This document shows, in pieces, positions 39,571-48,530 of a stretch of DNA of 64,000 nt (position 1 is the first letter of the stretch; each line of letters opens with the position of its first letter). The position numbers and the translations under genes were made by a program. The stretch is taken from contig CAWKIA010000022.1 in assembly GCA_963849635.1 (NCBI GenBank), positions 300,208-364,207 of the forward strand, given 5' to 3'. A model generated the notes under the pieces. It saw only the letters and a list, made by a program, of their open reading frames with translations. It searched no databases and had not been told where the DNA came from. The stretch is from CAVRUD01 sp963849635 (GTDB lineage: Bacteria; Chloroflexota; Chloroflexia; Thermomicrobiales; UBA6265).

Positions 39571-39778
39571 CGACTGCCCCTCCTTACTCTTCCTCAGACA
39601 TCAAGCCAACGCGCGGAAGCGACCGTCGACGAAGGTCATCCCGCCGGTGATGTCAGCGTTCCGGCGGGGCGCGCGGGCACGGTAGGGTCGATGATAAGGC
39701 GGGGCGATGGACTGTCAAGCATGCCCGCCGCGCTCGGCAACGGAAATCAGGTGGGCGTAGACGCGAAGAAACTCCTTA

Positions 39779-40739
39779 GAGCTTGCGCCAATAGGACACG
39801 CTTCAGGGTCTGCGGCTGGGTCGGGTCTCCCACCGGTAGCGGGTCCACCCCTGGCGGATGAGTCGGCCGACCGTGACGATCACCGCCGAGAAGGCGAGCC
39901 AGAACGCGATGACGGCCGCCCGACGCTCGGTGCACCAGACCAACTTCTTATGCGCATTGGTCCAGGCGTTGGTGCGCTCGACCACCCACCGCTGGCCCGC
40001 GGTGACCGGCGCTGGCTTGCCCCGCGCGGCGATCGTCGGCAGCGATGCCTCGGGCCGCAAGCAGCGCGCGGGTGACCGCCGGAATCGTACCCACGATCCA
40101 GGTGGACCGTCATCGGCCCACTGCCGATCTCCAGTGCGTCGAGCGTCGGTCCCAGCAGGGGCGAATCGTGCCGATTGGCCGGCGCCGCGATCACCACCGA
40201 GCGGGATGCCGGCGGCGTCTACGGCGACGGAGCGCTTGAGCCCCTGCTTGCCGCGATCCACCGGGCTGCGGCCCGCTCCCTCGCCCCCGCACGGTGCCTT
40301 GGTGATGCAGCAGTCGATGGCGATGTCGCGTGAGCGCCAACCCGATCATGCGATCGTAGGCGGCGAGCACCAGGCCCGTGGAGGCGGTCCATAACGCCGG
40401 CCGCGATCCACTCGTCCCGGCGCCGCCGGAGCGTGGTTGCCGAGACCGTTTCGTCGGCGATCCGGTGATAGGCGCAGCCGAAGACCAGGACCTGGACGAG
40501 TTTGTCGAAGACCACACGATCCGGCGATCCGTGGGCGGTGGCAGCCGAGCGGGATGGGCCACCGGGCCGGAAGGCAGGAGGGCAGAGAACTGGTCCCAGA
40601 TGGGCTCGATGATGGATGATGAAACGGCGGGCACGGGGTCGCTCCTTCACACGGAAAGCCTGAAGACCTTCCCGTATGATTGAGCACTCCGTGCCCGCTG
40701 CCTATGCCGACCTGACCGCTCACCTTTTGGCGCAGGCTC
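39779..40739 (-). mobile_element. IS5-family insertion sequence, 961 bp, with TTA target duplication
   Basis: The left end GAGCTTGCGCCAATAGG and right end (read inward) GAGCCTGCGCCAAAAGG match at most positions as inverted repeats. TTA flanks both sides (39776-39778, 40740-40742), in line with the TNA duplication of some IS5 groups. It carries one frameshifted transposase on the minus strand. Confidence 0.8.
39803..40634 (-). pseudogene. IS5-family transposase, several frame changes
   Basis: N-terminal part: IIEPIWDQFSALLP, VFDKLVQVLVFGCAYHRIAD and RRRDEWIAAGVMDRLHG. The DDE core is DIAIDCCITKAPCGGEGAGR with the first Asp, then VVIAAPANRHDSPLLGPTLD and MTVHLDRGYDSG with the second. The end is RWVVERTNAWTNAHKKLVWC, with the Glu, and AFWLAFSAVIVTVGRLI. 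Frames change near 40520, 40330, 40215 and 40090. The complete set of conserved blocks indicates a once-active element that is now broken. Confidence 0.8.
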
Positions 40740-40742
40740 TTA

Positions 40743-41214
40743 GTGTGAAGGAAGCGATCCTCAATCATCGCGCGGTCTGCCGGAGAGGCCAAGGTGCGAC
40801 CAACCATAGCGTCTTCCTATCACGTTGAGCCGGCATGACACTCGATTCTACTAGACGGAAAGTGCGCTGATGCCACCGGTCGTCGCGATCAGCTGGTCGG
40901 GTGACGACCTCCGCGACCTCGCCGCCGCTACCCTGCCACCCACGACGCTGACGCGCACCCAAGGAGTACAGCGTACGGCTTCCTGTCCCGTTGCAGGCGA
41001 AGACCGGCTTTTCGACGAGGCATCGGCAACGACCACACCCGGCGGTAGGCAGCCTTACCGATGCGGTTCGGCCGCCCGGACCGCATGCTGCGTCCACCGG
41101 CGACCCGCGGTGGGTCGCGGTGGCCGTCCCACCGCCGATGTTCCCGGCCGGGTTCTCGAAGCCGAGCGCGAAGATGTCGCGCTTGCGCACCTCAGTAACC
41201 GAAGGAGACGAACG
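40743..41214. other. intergenic with degenerate tail copy c4
   Basis: Between the IS and the RTX-like gene there is no independent gene. From 40870 the plus frame reads PPVVAISWSGDDLRDLAA, a diverged tail module lacking its stop, and stays open into the RTX-like gene. Confidence 0.5.
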
Positions 41215-41778
41215 ATGAACCCGATCAACCGGCTTATAGCGTTGGCGGCCTCCTTGATGCTGGCCGCCGCCTTTCTCCCGGGCGCGCCGGCAGCACTCGC
41301 CAGCCAGGTCGCCACCTGCGCGGGCCTCCCCGCGACGATCCAGGCGTCGGGCGCCGGCCCGATCATCGGCAACTCATTCGCCGACGTGATCGTCGGGACG
41401 TCGAGCAACGACGTGATCGACGGTCGGGGCGGGGACGACGTCATCTGCGCCCTCGGGGGGGACGACTTCGTCGAGGGCGGCTCGGGTGAGGACGCGATCT
41501 TCGGCGGTATCGGCCACGACGACCTGTACGGCGAAGACTCGGGCAACCCGTTGGTGGGATACGGGGACGACATCGATGGCGGCCCCGGCAACGACTACAT
41601 CGAGGGCAACGGCGGCTGGGACATCCTGAGGGGCGAGAACGACAACGACATCGTCGAGGGCGGCGACGGCGACGACTTCCTCTTCGGAGGCGACGGTGTG
41701 GACGCCCTGGACGGCGGCACCGGGGGCGACACCTGCACCACCGGCTCGAACCCCGGCGACTCGGTGTCGCGCTGCTAG
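41215..41778 (+). CDS. secreted RTX-like calcium-binding protein
   Basis: ATG at 41215 follows GAAGGAGACG. A Sec signal peptide (LIALAASLMLAAAFLPGAPA, cleavage near ALAS) precedes about six GGxGxD-type nonapeptides, such as DGRGGDDVI, EGGSGEDAIFGG, DGGPGNDYI, EGGDGDDFLFGG and DGGTGGDTC. These form calcium-filled parallel beta-rolls, so the mature chain is a small extracellular Ca-binding domain. It has paired Cys residues (CAGL, DTCTTG, SRC) that may form disulphides. No toxin or protease domain is attached. Confidence 0.85.
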   Translation: MNPINRLIALAASLMLAAAFLPGAPAALASQVATCAGLPATIQASGAGPIIGNSFADVIVGTSSNDVIDGRGGDDVICALGGDDFVEGGSGEDAIFGGIGHDDLYGEDSGNPLVGYGDDIDGGPGNDYIEGNGGWDILRGENDNDIVEGGDGDDFLFGGDGVDALDGGTGGDTCTTGSNPGDSVSRC

Positions 41779-41831
41779 CGCACGTCGCCGATCGTGCCCT
41801 CCCCCGTATCATTCGACCGTTCGCACGGAGT

Positions 41832-42000
41832 TCACCGTCCGAGCTTCCGGACGGCCGCGACCGGAGGCAGCGCGTTGACGATCGCGGCGATGTGCTCCGG
41901 TGGGATCTCCGTCCCACGCAGGAAGCCCCGCGTTCCGGTCCGTCCTAGCTGCGGGTAGGTCGCGAGCAAGCGCGGCCACAAACCGTCGTCGTCCGTGTGC
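41832..42000 (-). pseudogene. C-terminal fragment of an unidentified protein
   Basis: The minus frame TDDDGLWPRLLATYPQLGRT then GTRGFLRGTEIPPEHIAAIV reads like a real protein end. It begins in the middle of other repeated DNA (tail c17) without a start. I cannot name the family. It is probably another truncated gene of this region. Confidence 0.4.
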
Positions 42001-42019
42001 TCTCTGACGATCGACGCGG

Positions 42020-42055
42020 GAGGACGCCGACCTCCGCGCCCTCGCCGCCGACTGA
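42020..42055 (+). repeat. tail module, partial copy c17
   Basis: Only the last part is present: EDADLRALAAD then TGA. It is followed by hairpin 42087-42113 and the conserved linker that leads into the GAP-like fragment. Confidence 0.65.
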
Positions 42056-42086
42056 CGAACCGCCGAATCGCATACGAACGGCTCGC

Positions 42087-42113
42087 GGGTCGGCGCCTCA
42101 GGGTGTCCGGCCC
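42087..42113 (+). repeat. tail-associated hairpin, copy at 42.1 kb
   Basis: The left arm GGGTCGG still pairs with CCGGCCC through a T-G wobble; the loop is TCAG. It is followed by about 130 bases identical or nearly so to 62,469-62,600. Confidence 0.75.
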
Positions 42114-42227
42114 GTGTGGTATGTGGCGCGGCGTATCGCCAATTTCCGCAAACGGCCGCTCACCAGTGACGGCTCCGTCCACCAGCGTAGTTTGTGGTCA
42201 CGCGCCGATCAGCCGGAGCGCGCCGAC

Positions 42228-42460
42228 GATGGCATACTTGATCGAGCATCGCGGACCTGCGGAAGCCAGTTGAGCCGGGGCTTCTCGAGAGGAAAACGGA
42301 ACGCCGCCGCCACTGTTCGCGTTGCTCGTCGCGGCGATCGGCCTCGGTAGTGCTGGACTCGACCCCGTCGGCGCGCTCGTTGCCGTGACCTCGCTGGCGG
42401 CGGGTGCACGCGACCGCACGGTCGTCGCCTTCGTCGCGGTGATGGTCGTGACGACTCGGA
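42228..42460 (+). pseudogene. 5' fragment of a GAP/LysE-like membrane protein, copy 1
   Basis: The frames read ATGGCATACTTGATCGAG..., then LLVAAIGLGSAGLDPVGALV and AVTSLAAGARDRTVVAFVAV, resembling the first two helices of GAP-family or LysE-like membrane proteins. The remaining helices are absent. Near-identical stretches lie at 53,530, 60,735 and 62,598. An indel near 42,290 and the abrupt end make it non-functional. Confidence 0.6.
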
Positions 42461-42661
42461 CAGGCGTTCGTAGTTGTGGTAAGTGGTGGCGATCGATGTG
42501 GGGCCAGCCGGTTGGCTGGCGGCGATGAGGCGTGTCCGCCTAAAGTACGCGCCTCGTCGTTGCCCTCGATCCGGCACCTGGACCATGTTCCAGGTCAACC
42601 CCTTGCTCGGATTCGCCACGTATTACCAATCTGGCTTTCGAACCAATGGAGATACCTGATT

Positions 42662-44290
42662 GTGCCGAGACAACCTTTGGTAGGACGTGATCGACCGTGC
42701 TGGTTTAAGATCGTGATTCTCACCAGTTTCGTGCTCTCGTTCGTGGCGGTGCCGGCTTCGGCCCGGAAGGCTGCCCCGGCAGTTGCCGCTGGAGCCGGAG
42801 TATTCAGCCTGCTGGCACGTGGGCCGGTGCCTGTCGAGGCGGCCGGAGATGTCTTCTGGACGGCTACCCCGGATCTGGCCCAGCCGCTGTTTGGCCCGTC
42901 GAAGAACGTGTATGGCCTGGGAATCGTGGTTGCGTCCGGCGGGCCAATGACCGTCAACGACGTCCTGGGCGGCGCGGAGCCGAACGGGCTTGCCCAGTAT
43001 CAGGTCGCGTATGTCGCGCCAGGCACCCTCGGCTCGCGCGATGCCGACGGGAACGAGCCGGTTCCATACCACCGCATCGAATTGATTGCAACTGGGACGC
43101 TTCCGGTGCCACCTGGCACCGCGCCGTCGCTTGCCGGTGAACCATTCTCCGTGCCACCGGACGACGGGACCGAGATCGTGGCCCTGGGTACGACGGTCGG
43201 CGCCAAGCCTGTCGCGCTCCCGCTGTCCTCGCCAGGCATGCTGCTCGTACTGAGCGGCGCTATCGAATCCGGCGGAGAGGTGATCGAAGCGGGCAGCGCG
43301 GTGGCCATCGCCCCGGCGGACGATCTCTCGATTGGCGTTGCCGGAGGGGGAGAGCAGGCCCAAGTTGTCCTTGCAACGGTCCTCTCGGCGGAAGACGCGG
43401 CAGCGTATGGGGCGGTCGAAGACGGCGTCGGGTTCGAGTTCACGGCCAGCGACTGCCCGCCCGGCGTCGCGATTGCTCGCTTCGGCGACGTCCAGGGAGG
43501 ACCGCTGTGCGAGGACGTGGATGCCCTCGATCTGAGGCGCTCAGAAGCGGCCGCCGTGACCGTGACGAATACCGAGTCCGGCTACGCGATCGCTGGGGTG
43601 ACCGATGACGACGGGGTCTTCTTCGTCGATGGACTCTCCCCTGGGCCCTACCTCGCCGCGTTCCCGGATGCGGCGGATGCCAAGAGCGTCTGCCGACCGG
43701 GCAGGATGGCCGCCTTCGATGCCCCCGAGTACGACGTGCTGGTTGAGGCGCGGGCCCTGGAAGATGGACACACGTATGACTGCGAGGTCGGACTGAGCGA
43801 CGTCCCCGGACGTGACGCGGCAAGTCCGGCCGCAAGCGACGCCGCCGCCGATAGCATCACGATCAGCCTGTCGGTTGGAACGTGCCCGGACGGGACAGAC
43901 GTTGCCGACGTTGGCCCCGACGAACCGGTCGACGGCCCGCTCTGCTCCGACCCGGCGCTGGAGCCAGTGCCTGCCGCAGGGGTGACGGTGATGCTCGGTA
44001 CCATGGGCCAGTTCTCGGAGATCACCAGTGAAACAGGCGTGGACGGTGCCGTAACCTTCCCGGACCTGCCACCCGCCCGTTACACCGTTTCCCTGCCGGA
44101 AAGCCTGGAGACCGGCCAGGGTGCGGTCTCCCGCTGTGCCATCTCGACCGCGGACGGTGACATCGTTCACGAGTTCGATGCGCTCATCACACCATTCGTG
44201 CTCGAGCCGGGAATGGCGCTGACGTGCCGCATCGCCCTGGCTGAAGTTGTCGGAATGGGAGGTGACATGGAATCCACACCCGATGCCTAG
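42662..44290 (+). CDS. secreted protein with cupin-like and carboxypeptidase-regulatory-like (SpaA/B-type) repeats
   Basis: The GTG at 42662 is the most plausible start, giving a signal anchor/peptide (VILTSFVLSFVAVPASA). The first ~220 residues resemble a cupin (PVPYHRIELIATGTLPVPPG, LVLSGAIESGGEVIEAGSAV). Two beta-sandwich repeats follow, each opening with a Cys-containing segment (SDCPPGVAIARFGDV; GTCPDGTDVADVGPDEPVDG) and containing DGVFFVDGLSPGPYLAAFPD or DGAVTFPDLPPARYTVSLPE. The latter is typical of SdrD_B/SpaA-like folds of surface proteins. The frame is intact. The stop codon abuts an IS5-type end at 44290. Confidence 0.65.
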   Translation: MPRQPLVGRDRPCWFKIVILTSFVLSFVAVPASARKAAPAVAAGAGVFSLLARGPVPVEAAGDVFWTATPDLAQPLFGPSKNVYGLGIVVASGGPMTVNDVLGGAEPNGLAQYQVAYVAPGTLGSRDADGNEPVPYHRIELIATGTLPVPPGTAPSLAGEPFSVPPDDGTEIVALGTTVGAKPVALPLSSPGMLLVLSGAIESGGEVIEAGSAVAIAPADDLSIGVAGGGEQAQVVLATVLSAEDAAAYGAVEDGVGFEFTASDCPPGVAIARFGDVQGGPLCEDVDALDLRRSEAAAVTVTNTESGYAIAGVTDDDGVFFVDGLSPGPYLAAFPDAADAKSVCRPGRMAAFDAPEYDVLVEARALEDGHTYDCEVGLSDVPGRDAASPAASDAAADSITISLSVGTCPDGTDVADVGPDEPVDGPLCSDPALEPVPAAGVTVMLGTMGQFSEITSETGVDGAVTFPDLPPARYTVSLPESLETGQGAVSRCAISTADGDIVHEFDALITPFVLEPGMALTCRIALAEVVGMGGDMESTPDA

Positions 44291-44755
44291 AGCCTGTCAT
44301 GGACGTCGGTGGGGTCGGAGACTCAGGAAATGACCACCATCGCCCGCAAGCCCGACCCGAGCGACGTGACGGATGAGGAGTGGGCCTTTGTGGCGCGCTA
44401 CCTGACCCTGATGGACGAGGCCGCCGCCCAATGCCGCCACGACCTGCGCGAGGTCTTCAACGGCCTGCGCTTCATCGTGCGCGGCGGTATGCAGTGACGC
44501 TTGATGCCGCACGATCTACCGCCCTGGGAAGCCGTCCACCAGCAAACGCGCCGCTGGTTGGCGGCCGGGGTCTTCGAAACGATCGTCCACGACCTGCGCG
44601 TACTGTTGCGGCTGGCGGAGGGGGGCGCGGCCGAGCCGACGGCGGCCATCCTCGACAGCCGCACCCTGCGATCGACGCCGGAGAGCGGGGCACGGGCCGG
44701 GTACCTGGACGCGGAGGGCAACCTGCCGGACGCGCAGAAGCCCCTCCTCACCGCA
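44287..44755 (+). mobile_element. truncated IS5-family element fused to tail copy c5
   Basis: GAGCCTGTCATGGACG at 44290 looks like an IS5 left end, flanked by CTA. The transposase starts at 44330 (MTTIARKPDPSDVTDEEWAF), changes frame near 44,495, and continues PPWEAVHQQTRRWLAAGVFE to DSRTLRSTPESGARAGY. It then stops being transposase-like about 25 codons before tail c5. The right half of the IS is missing. Confidence 0.75.
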
Positions 44756-44759
44756 TGTA

Positions 44760-44825
44760 CACGTTGCGCCCATCGTTGAACTGACCTGGAGCGACGACAA
44801 CCTCGCCACCCTCGCCGCCGACTGA
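44760..44825 (+). repeat. tail module, copy c5
   Basis: It encodes HVAPIVELTWSDDNLATLAA then D-TGA, downstream of the truncated transposase. The preceding CTCACCGCATGTACACG is shared with c3 and c11. Confidence 0.85.
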
Positions 44826-44853
44826 CCATCCACAACACAGCACTACGACTAGC

Positions 44854-44880
44854 GGGCCGGCGCCTCAGGGTGTCCGGCCC
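44854..44880 (+). repeat. tail-associated hairpin, copy at 44.9 kb
   Basis: Its arms and loop are identical to the 34589 copy. It lies 28 bases after the c5 stop. Confidence 0.8.
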
Positions 44881-44926
44881 GTTTCATGCGTGGCGCGGCG
44901 AATCGCCATTCTCCGTGGCAGGTAAC

Positions 44927-44964
44927 AGAGCACCCCGGCCAGATCATGCTGGCCGGGGTGCTCT
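44927..44964 (-). terminator. strong hairpin after the LPxTG fragment
   Basis: A perfect 16-bp inverted repeat (AGAGCACCCCGGCCAG and its complement) has a six-base loop. Its position beyond the minus-strand LPxTG coding end suggests a terminator, possibly bidirectional. No long T-run is present. Confidence 0.6.
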
Positions 44965-45019
44965 TGATGGACATGTGTGCTGGCGGTATCGCCAGACGGA
45001 TGACCTCCTCCTGTCCTCG

Positions 45020-45190
45020 TGCGCGGAGCCGGCTGCCCGCCAGGGTGAGCAACAACGCCCCGGTCAGGAGCACCGGCACCCACGCACCAGGCGCGGGCGA
45101 GGCGGTCATGCCAGCCCCGGTGTCGGGGAGCTCATCGACCGGGTCAGGGGGGGAGCATCGCCCACGACATTGAAGAACGTCACGCTGACC
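45020..45190 (-). pseudogene. C-terminal sorting-signal fragment of a surface protein (LPDTG)
   Basis: Read on the minus strand, SVTFFNVVGDAPP, then after a one-base shift DPVDELPDTGAG, then a hydrophobic helix WVPVLLTGALLLTLAG and the basic tail SRLRARGQ. This is the three-part cell-wall sorting signal used by sortases. The N-terminal body of the protein is absent, since the methyltransferase gene lies immediately upstream. A frame change lies just before the LPDTG. Confidence 0.6.
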
Positions 45191-45197
45191 CCGTTCC

Positions 45198-45974
45198 TCA
45201 GCGCTTGCGGGCGCACCAGATCTCCTCGGTCGGCCATTGGCGGGCCCAGGCGTTGGAGATGAACGGAATCCCGATGTCGCCGTCGTCGATCGGGGCCAGC
45301 TCATGCAACGCCTCGAGCTCGAAGCCGTGCTCGCGCAGCAGGCGGATCATCTCGCCGTGCGGGAGGTGGAACTCGACGGACTCGTCATCCACCCACTCGA
45401 AGCGATGCATGCCGAGGTAGGGCCGCTGGAAGCAGGTGGAAATGGGCGTGTCGACGGTGTCCTCCGGCCCGGTCGCGAGCAGGGTCAGGATCCCGTTGAC
45501 GAGGTACACGAGCCGTCCGCCGGGACGCAGCACCCGGGACGCCTCGGGAATCCAGGCGTACGGGTCGCACCAGATCGACGCCCCGTACTCGCTGAGGGCG
45601 AGATCGAAACTGGCGTCAGGGAACGGGAGGTCCTCGGCGTTGCCGAGGTGCAGGGGGAAGTGGAGGTCGAACTGGTCCTGCATGGCGCGGGCGGTGTCGA
45701 GCTGCTTGGGCGAGTTGTCGAGGCCCACCGGCTTCGCGCCGCGCCGGGCCAGCCACGCGGAAACGTAGGCGGTGCCGCAGCCCAGCTCGATCACGTCCAG
45801 CCCGTCGAGGGATTCCGGCAACGCGCGGATATCGGCCTCGGGGATGCGCAGTTGGCCCCAGGTGATCTCATCCCGGGCCCAGGTGTCCGGGGCCCAGCCA
45901 GCGTACTCCTCGGCCTTGATGTCCCACTGCGCCCGGTTGCGCTGGACGTGTTCGGGCAGGTCCTCAATGGTCAT
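45198..45974 (-). CDS. class I SAM-dependent methyltransferase
   Basis: The intact 258-aa frame starts at ATG 45974 with AAGGAG upstream. Motif I is VIELGCGTAYVSAWLARRGA, the acidic residue lies in PVGLDNSPKQLDTA, then NAEDLPFPDASFDLALSEYG and ASRVLRPGGRLVYLVNG. The N-terminal NRAQWDIKAEEYAGWAPDTW is typical of a group of actinobacterial/Chloroflexota Methyltransf_11 proteins. The substrate is unknown. No frame changes. Confidence 0.85.
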   Translation of the reverse strand: MTIEDLPEHVQRNRAQWDIKAEEYAGWAPDTWARDEITWGQLRIPEADIRALPESLDGLDVIELGCGTAYVSAWLARRGAKPVGLDNSPKQLDTARAMQDQFDLHFPLHLGNAEDLPFPDASFDLALSEYGASIWCDPYAWIPEASRVLRPGGRLVYLVNGILTLLATGPEDTVDTPISTCFQRPYLGMHRFEWVDDESVEFHLPHGEMIRLLREHGFELEALHELAPIDDGDIGIPFISNAWARQWPTEEIWCARKR

Positions 45975-46022
45975 CCATGACTCCTTCGCGCTCCTGGCCG
46001 GCTTGGTGCCGGGCGGATCGAC

Positions 46023-46250
46023 TTGGCGACGAATCACAATGGCAGACAAGATTTCTTGACCGAATGGGATATCCAGCGTCCTGCGTGGTGCGACGAGACG
46101 GATGAGGCACAGGCGGCGCCCGTGGTCGAGCTGACCTGGAGCGGCGACGAACTGGCCGATTTGGCGGGCAGAGTTGGAGCGAGGCTACGAAGAGTGGAGC
46201 ACCTGAGTAACCGCGGAGTTTTGTGGGGTGAGTTAGGGGCTGCTGACTAG
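46023..46250 (+). CDS. short ORF containing tail copy c6 with read-through
   Basis: One open frame reads DFLTEWDIQRPAWCDETDEA, then the tail APVVELTWSGDELADLAG. It then continues 30 residues beyond the usual stop (VGARLRRVEHLSNRGVLWGE) to a TAG at 46250. No good start or ribosome site is visible; a TTG at 46023 is the furthest 5' option. It is the longest uninterrupted frame in which the tail is carried with its upstream extension. Similar upstream DNA lies at 35,460 and 63,810. Whether it is expressed is unknown. Confidence 0.4.
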   Translation: MATNHNGRQDFLTEWDIQRPAWCDETDEAQAAPVVELTWSGDELADLAGRVGARLRRVEHLSNRGVLWGELGAAD

Positions 46251-46513
46251 CGCCGGAAGGTGACGGTTCCGAGGACCGGGTCGAGGGAATCGACTTCCCA
46301 CCCGGCGGCGATCCAGCCGCATCGGGCCTGCACGTGACTGCTGGTGGGGGCGTAGCTGTTCTGCCACCACTGGCGAAAGACTCTGTGACCGGGTTTGAAT
46401 GAAGGCGGGAGCGGATGGCCGATGACACGCTCGATGTTGGCGAAGCTCATCGTGTAACGCGTCCCCGGTTGCCTCTGCAGGTGCGCAGCGAGCGCATCAT
46501 ACCGACTGGTCAT
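46247..46513 (-). CDS. DUF7662-like small protein
   Basis: The intact 88-residue frame (ATG 46513) reads YDALAAHLQRQPGTRYTMSF, then ANIERVIGHPLPPSFKPGHR, WWQNSYAPTSSHVQARCGW and AGWEVDSLDPVLGTVTFRR. This arrangement (helix, PLPPS, WW, Q-A, AGW..V, VTF.R) fits a small domain common in actinobacteria and Chloroflexota, often alone or fused to restriction-like proteins. The function is unknown. It overlaps the end of the c6 frame on the other strand by four bases. Confidence 0.6.
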   Translation of the reverse strand: MTSRYDALAAHLQRQPGTRYTMSFANIERVIGHPLPPSFKPGHRVFRQWWQNSYAPTSSHVQARCGWIAAGWEVDSLDPVLGTVTFRR

Positions 46514-46710
46514 GCCTTCCGCCTTTAGGTCTAGTCAGACCAGGATGTGCACTTGCCGGTGTACTCAATTCCGCTGAAGGGAATGAAACGGCGGTCACTG
46601 CACATCGTGCAGCCATTGTACGGTGTGCCGTGGCTGCATGGTGGCCTTCCTGCAGTTTTAGGTGCAGCGGAGCGGATAAGCCTCGTGGGCGTCGGTCCTA
46701 CGCGGTTGAA

Positions 46711-46776
46711 CACGTTGCGCCCACCGTCGAATTGGCGTGGGCCGGGGACGAGTTGGCTGCCCTAGTTGCGGACTGA
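46711..46776 (+). repeat. tail module, copy c7
   Basis: It encodes HVAPTVELAWAGDELAALVA then D-TGA. No hairpin follows. The upstream sequence differs from all other copies. Confidence 0.8.
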
Positions 46777-47160
46777 TGGAAAGTTAGGATAAGGGCGAGG
46801 TTCCGTCGGCGGCGCCAGAGGCTGTCGTTGACGCCGACGACGGAGTGCTGCAGGGTGGAGACGAGGCCGGAGTCGGCGATCTTGTGTATATCCCAATTGA
46901 ACAACTGGCAAGTGCTATTCACTAGTCGAGCTTCTGTGCCATTGTTCAACATCGCAATACCCAAAGTCGACCTTATGGCCGGTGACTGTTTGCCCATCCC
47001 GATATAGGACTGGTTGCACTCTTGTCGGGGAAGCCGATCACTTGGACAAAGGCGGCGGTCGGGAGGTCGACGACACATAGACGAAGTAGGGACAAGCCCA
47101 GTTGTCCGCAAATCGGTCAGACGAGATCGATCCGACCCCGGAACAAAGAGGAGGTCCCCA
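46777..47160. other. intergenic, lower-GC stretch
   Basis: A minus frame (LVSTLQHSVVGVNDSLWRRR and neighbours) has a protein-like look but no start, family match or ribosome site. It may be a remnant. The last 60 bases lead to the serpin with AAAGAGGAGG. Confidence 0.35.
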
Positions 47161-48528
47161 TGTTCGCATCCGATCCACGCAGGCTCACTCGCCGTGCGCT
47201 TCTGCGGTCGAGTACCGGCGCCCTGCCCGCGGTCGCCGCGGCCGGCCGGCTCCCGGTACCGGCGGTCGCCGGCGCGCCGGCGGCCCGATCGCTCGTGCAG
47301 ACACCGGCCGTGTCCGACCTGGTCGCCGGCAACACGGCGTTCGCGCTCGACCTGTACGCCGCGGTGCGGCAGGACTCCGCCGGGAACCTGCTGTTTTCCC
47401 CCTACAGCGTCTCGCAGGCGCTGGCGATGGCCTACGCGGGAGCGCGAGGCGAGACGGCGGCGCAGATGGCCGAGACGCTCGCCTTTCGCCTCGACCAGCC
47501 CGCGTTGCACAAGGAGTTCTCCGCCCTCAACTCCGACCTGGTGGCCCGTGGCAACGAAGAGGAGAATCTGGAGAACCAGTCCGACTGGGCGGCCAGTGGC
47601 ACTGAAGAGGCGGATGGGGAGAACCCCGTAACGGTTCGAGCGCTGCGGATCGCGAACGGGATGTGGGGTGAGCAGACCTATCCGTTCAGCGAGGCGTACA
47701 GCGAGGAACTCCAGCGGTATTACTGGGCGGGCCTCCAATTGCACGATCTCATCAATGCGCCGGAGGGCGTCCGCCACCAGGTCAACGGCTGGGTCGCCGA
47801 GCAGACCCACGACCGCATCCAGGACATCGTGCCCGAGGGTGCCATCACGTCGGACTCGCGGCTGGTGCTCGCCAACGCCATCTGGTTCTTCGGCGGCTGG
47901 GAGACTCCGTTCGATTCCGACAAGACGCAGGACGGCGACTTCTTCCTGGTCGACGGCGCCACCGTCACCGTCCCGTTCATGGTCCAGCAAGTCGCGCTGG
48001 GCTATGCGCGCGGCGACGGCTTCCAGGTGGTCGAGTTCCCCTACGCGGGCAGCGGGTTTGCCTTCACGGTCGTCCTGCCGGACGAGGGCCGGTTCGAGGC
48101 AATCGAGGCGGGGCTGGACGCCGGGACCTTCGACGCGGCGATCGGTACATTGTCCGATACCGTACGTGCTGGTCTACCTTCCCAGGTTCGAGTTCGAGTT
48201 CGACGCGAGCCTCGCCGAAACGCTGCAATCGATGGGGATGACGGACGCCTTCGACCCGGCGCGCGCCGATTTCTCGGGCATGGTGGAGAGGACGCCGCCC
48301 GCACCGCTCTGCATCACGCCGTGCTGCACAAGGCCTTCATCAGCGTGGACGAGGACGGCACCGAGGCGGCGGCGGCAACGGTCGGTGGTCGTCGGTGACG
48401 GCGGGGACGGGGGCCCGGACGCAGAGCCGCTCGAGGTCCGCGTCGACCGCCCGTTCCTCTTCGCCATCCGCGACACGCAGACGGGCACGCTGCTGTTTCT
48501 GGGGCGGGTGATGGATCCGAGTGTGTAG
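47161..48528 (+). CDS. secreted serpin (serine protease inhibitor), about three frame changes
   Basis: ATG at 47161 follows AAAGAGGAGG. A twin-arginine signal (RRLTRRALLRSSTGALPAVA) precedes a serpin fold: NLLFSPYSVSQALAMAYAGA, LVLANAIWFFGGWETPFDSD, FVVVLPDE-like FTVVLPDEGRFEAIE, YLPRFEFEFDASLAETLQSM and LHHAVLHKAFISVDEDGTEA. The hinge of the reactive loop is GTEAAAATV, and DRPFLFAIRDTQTGTLLFLG closes the fold. Small Ala hinge residues indicate an inhibitory type. The frame changes near 48168, 48290 and 48385 all fall in the last third, including the reactive loop. The P1 residue cannot be fixed with confidence. It would inhibit extracellular proteases by trapping. Confidence 0.85.
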
Positions 48529-48530
48529 GG

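Noticed and set aside
46531..46713. 60-aa minus-strand frame with several Cys residues
   Set aside because: No start signal or family, and it ends in the border of tail c7; cannot be separated from chance.
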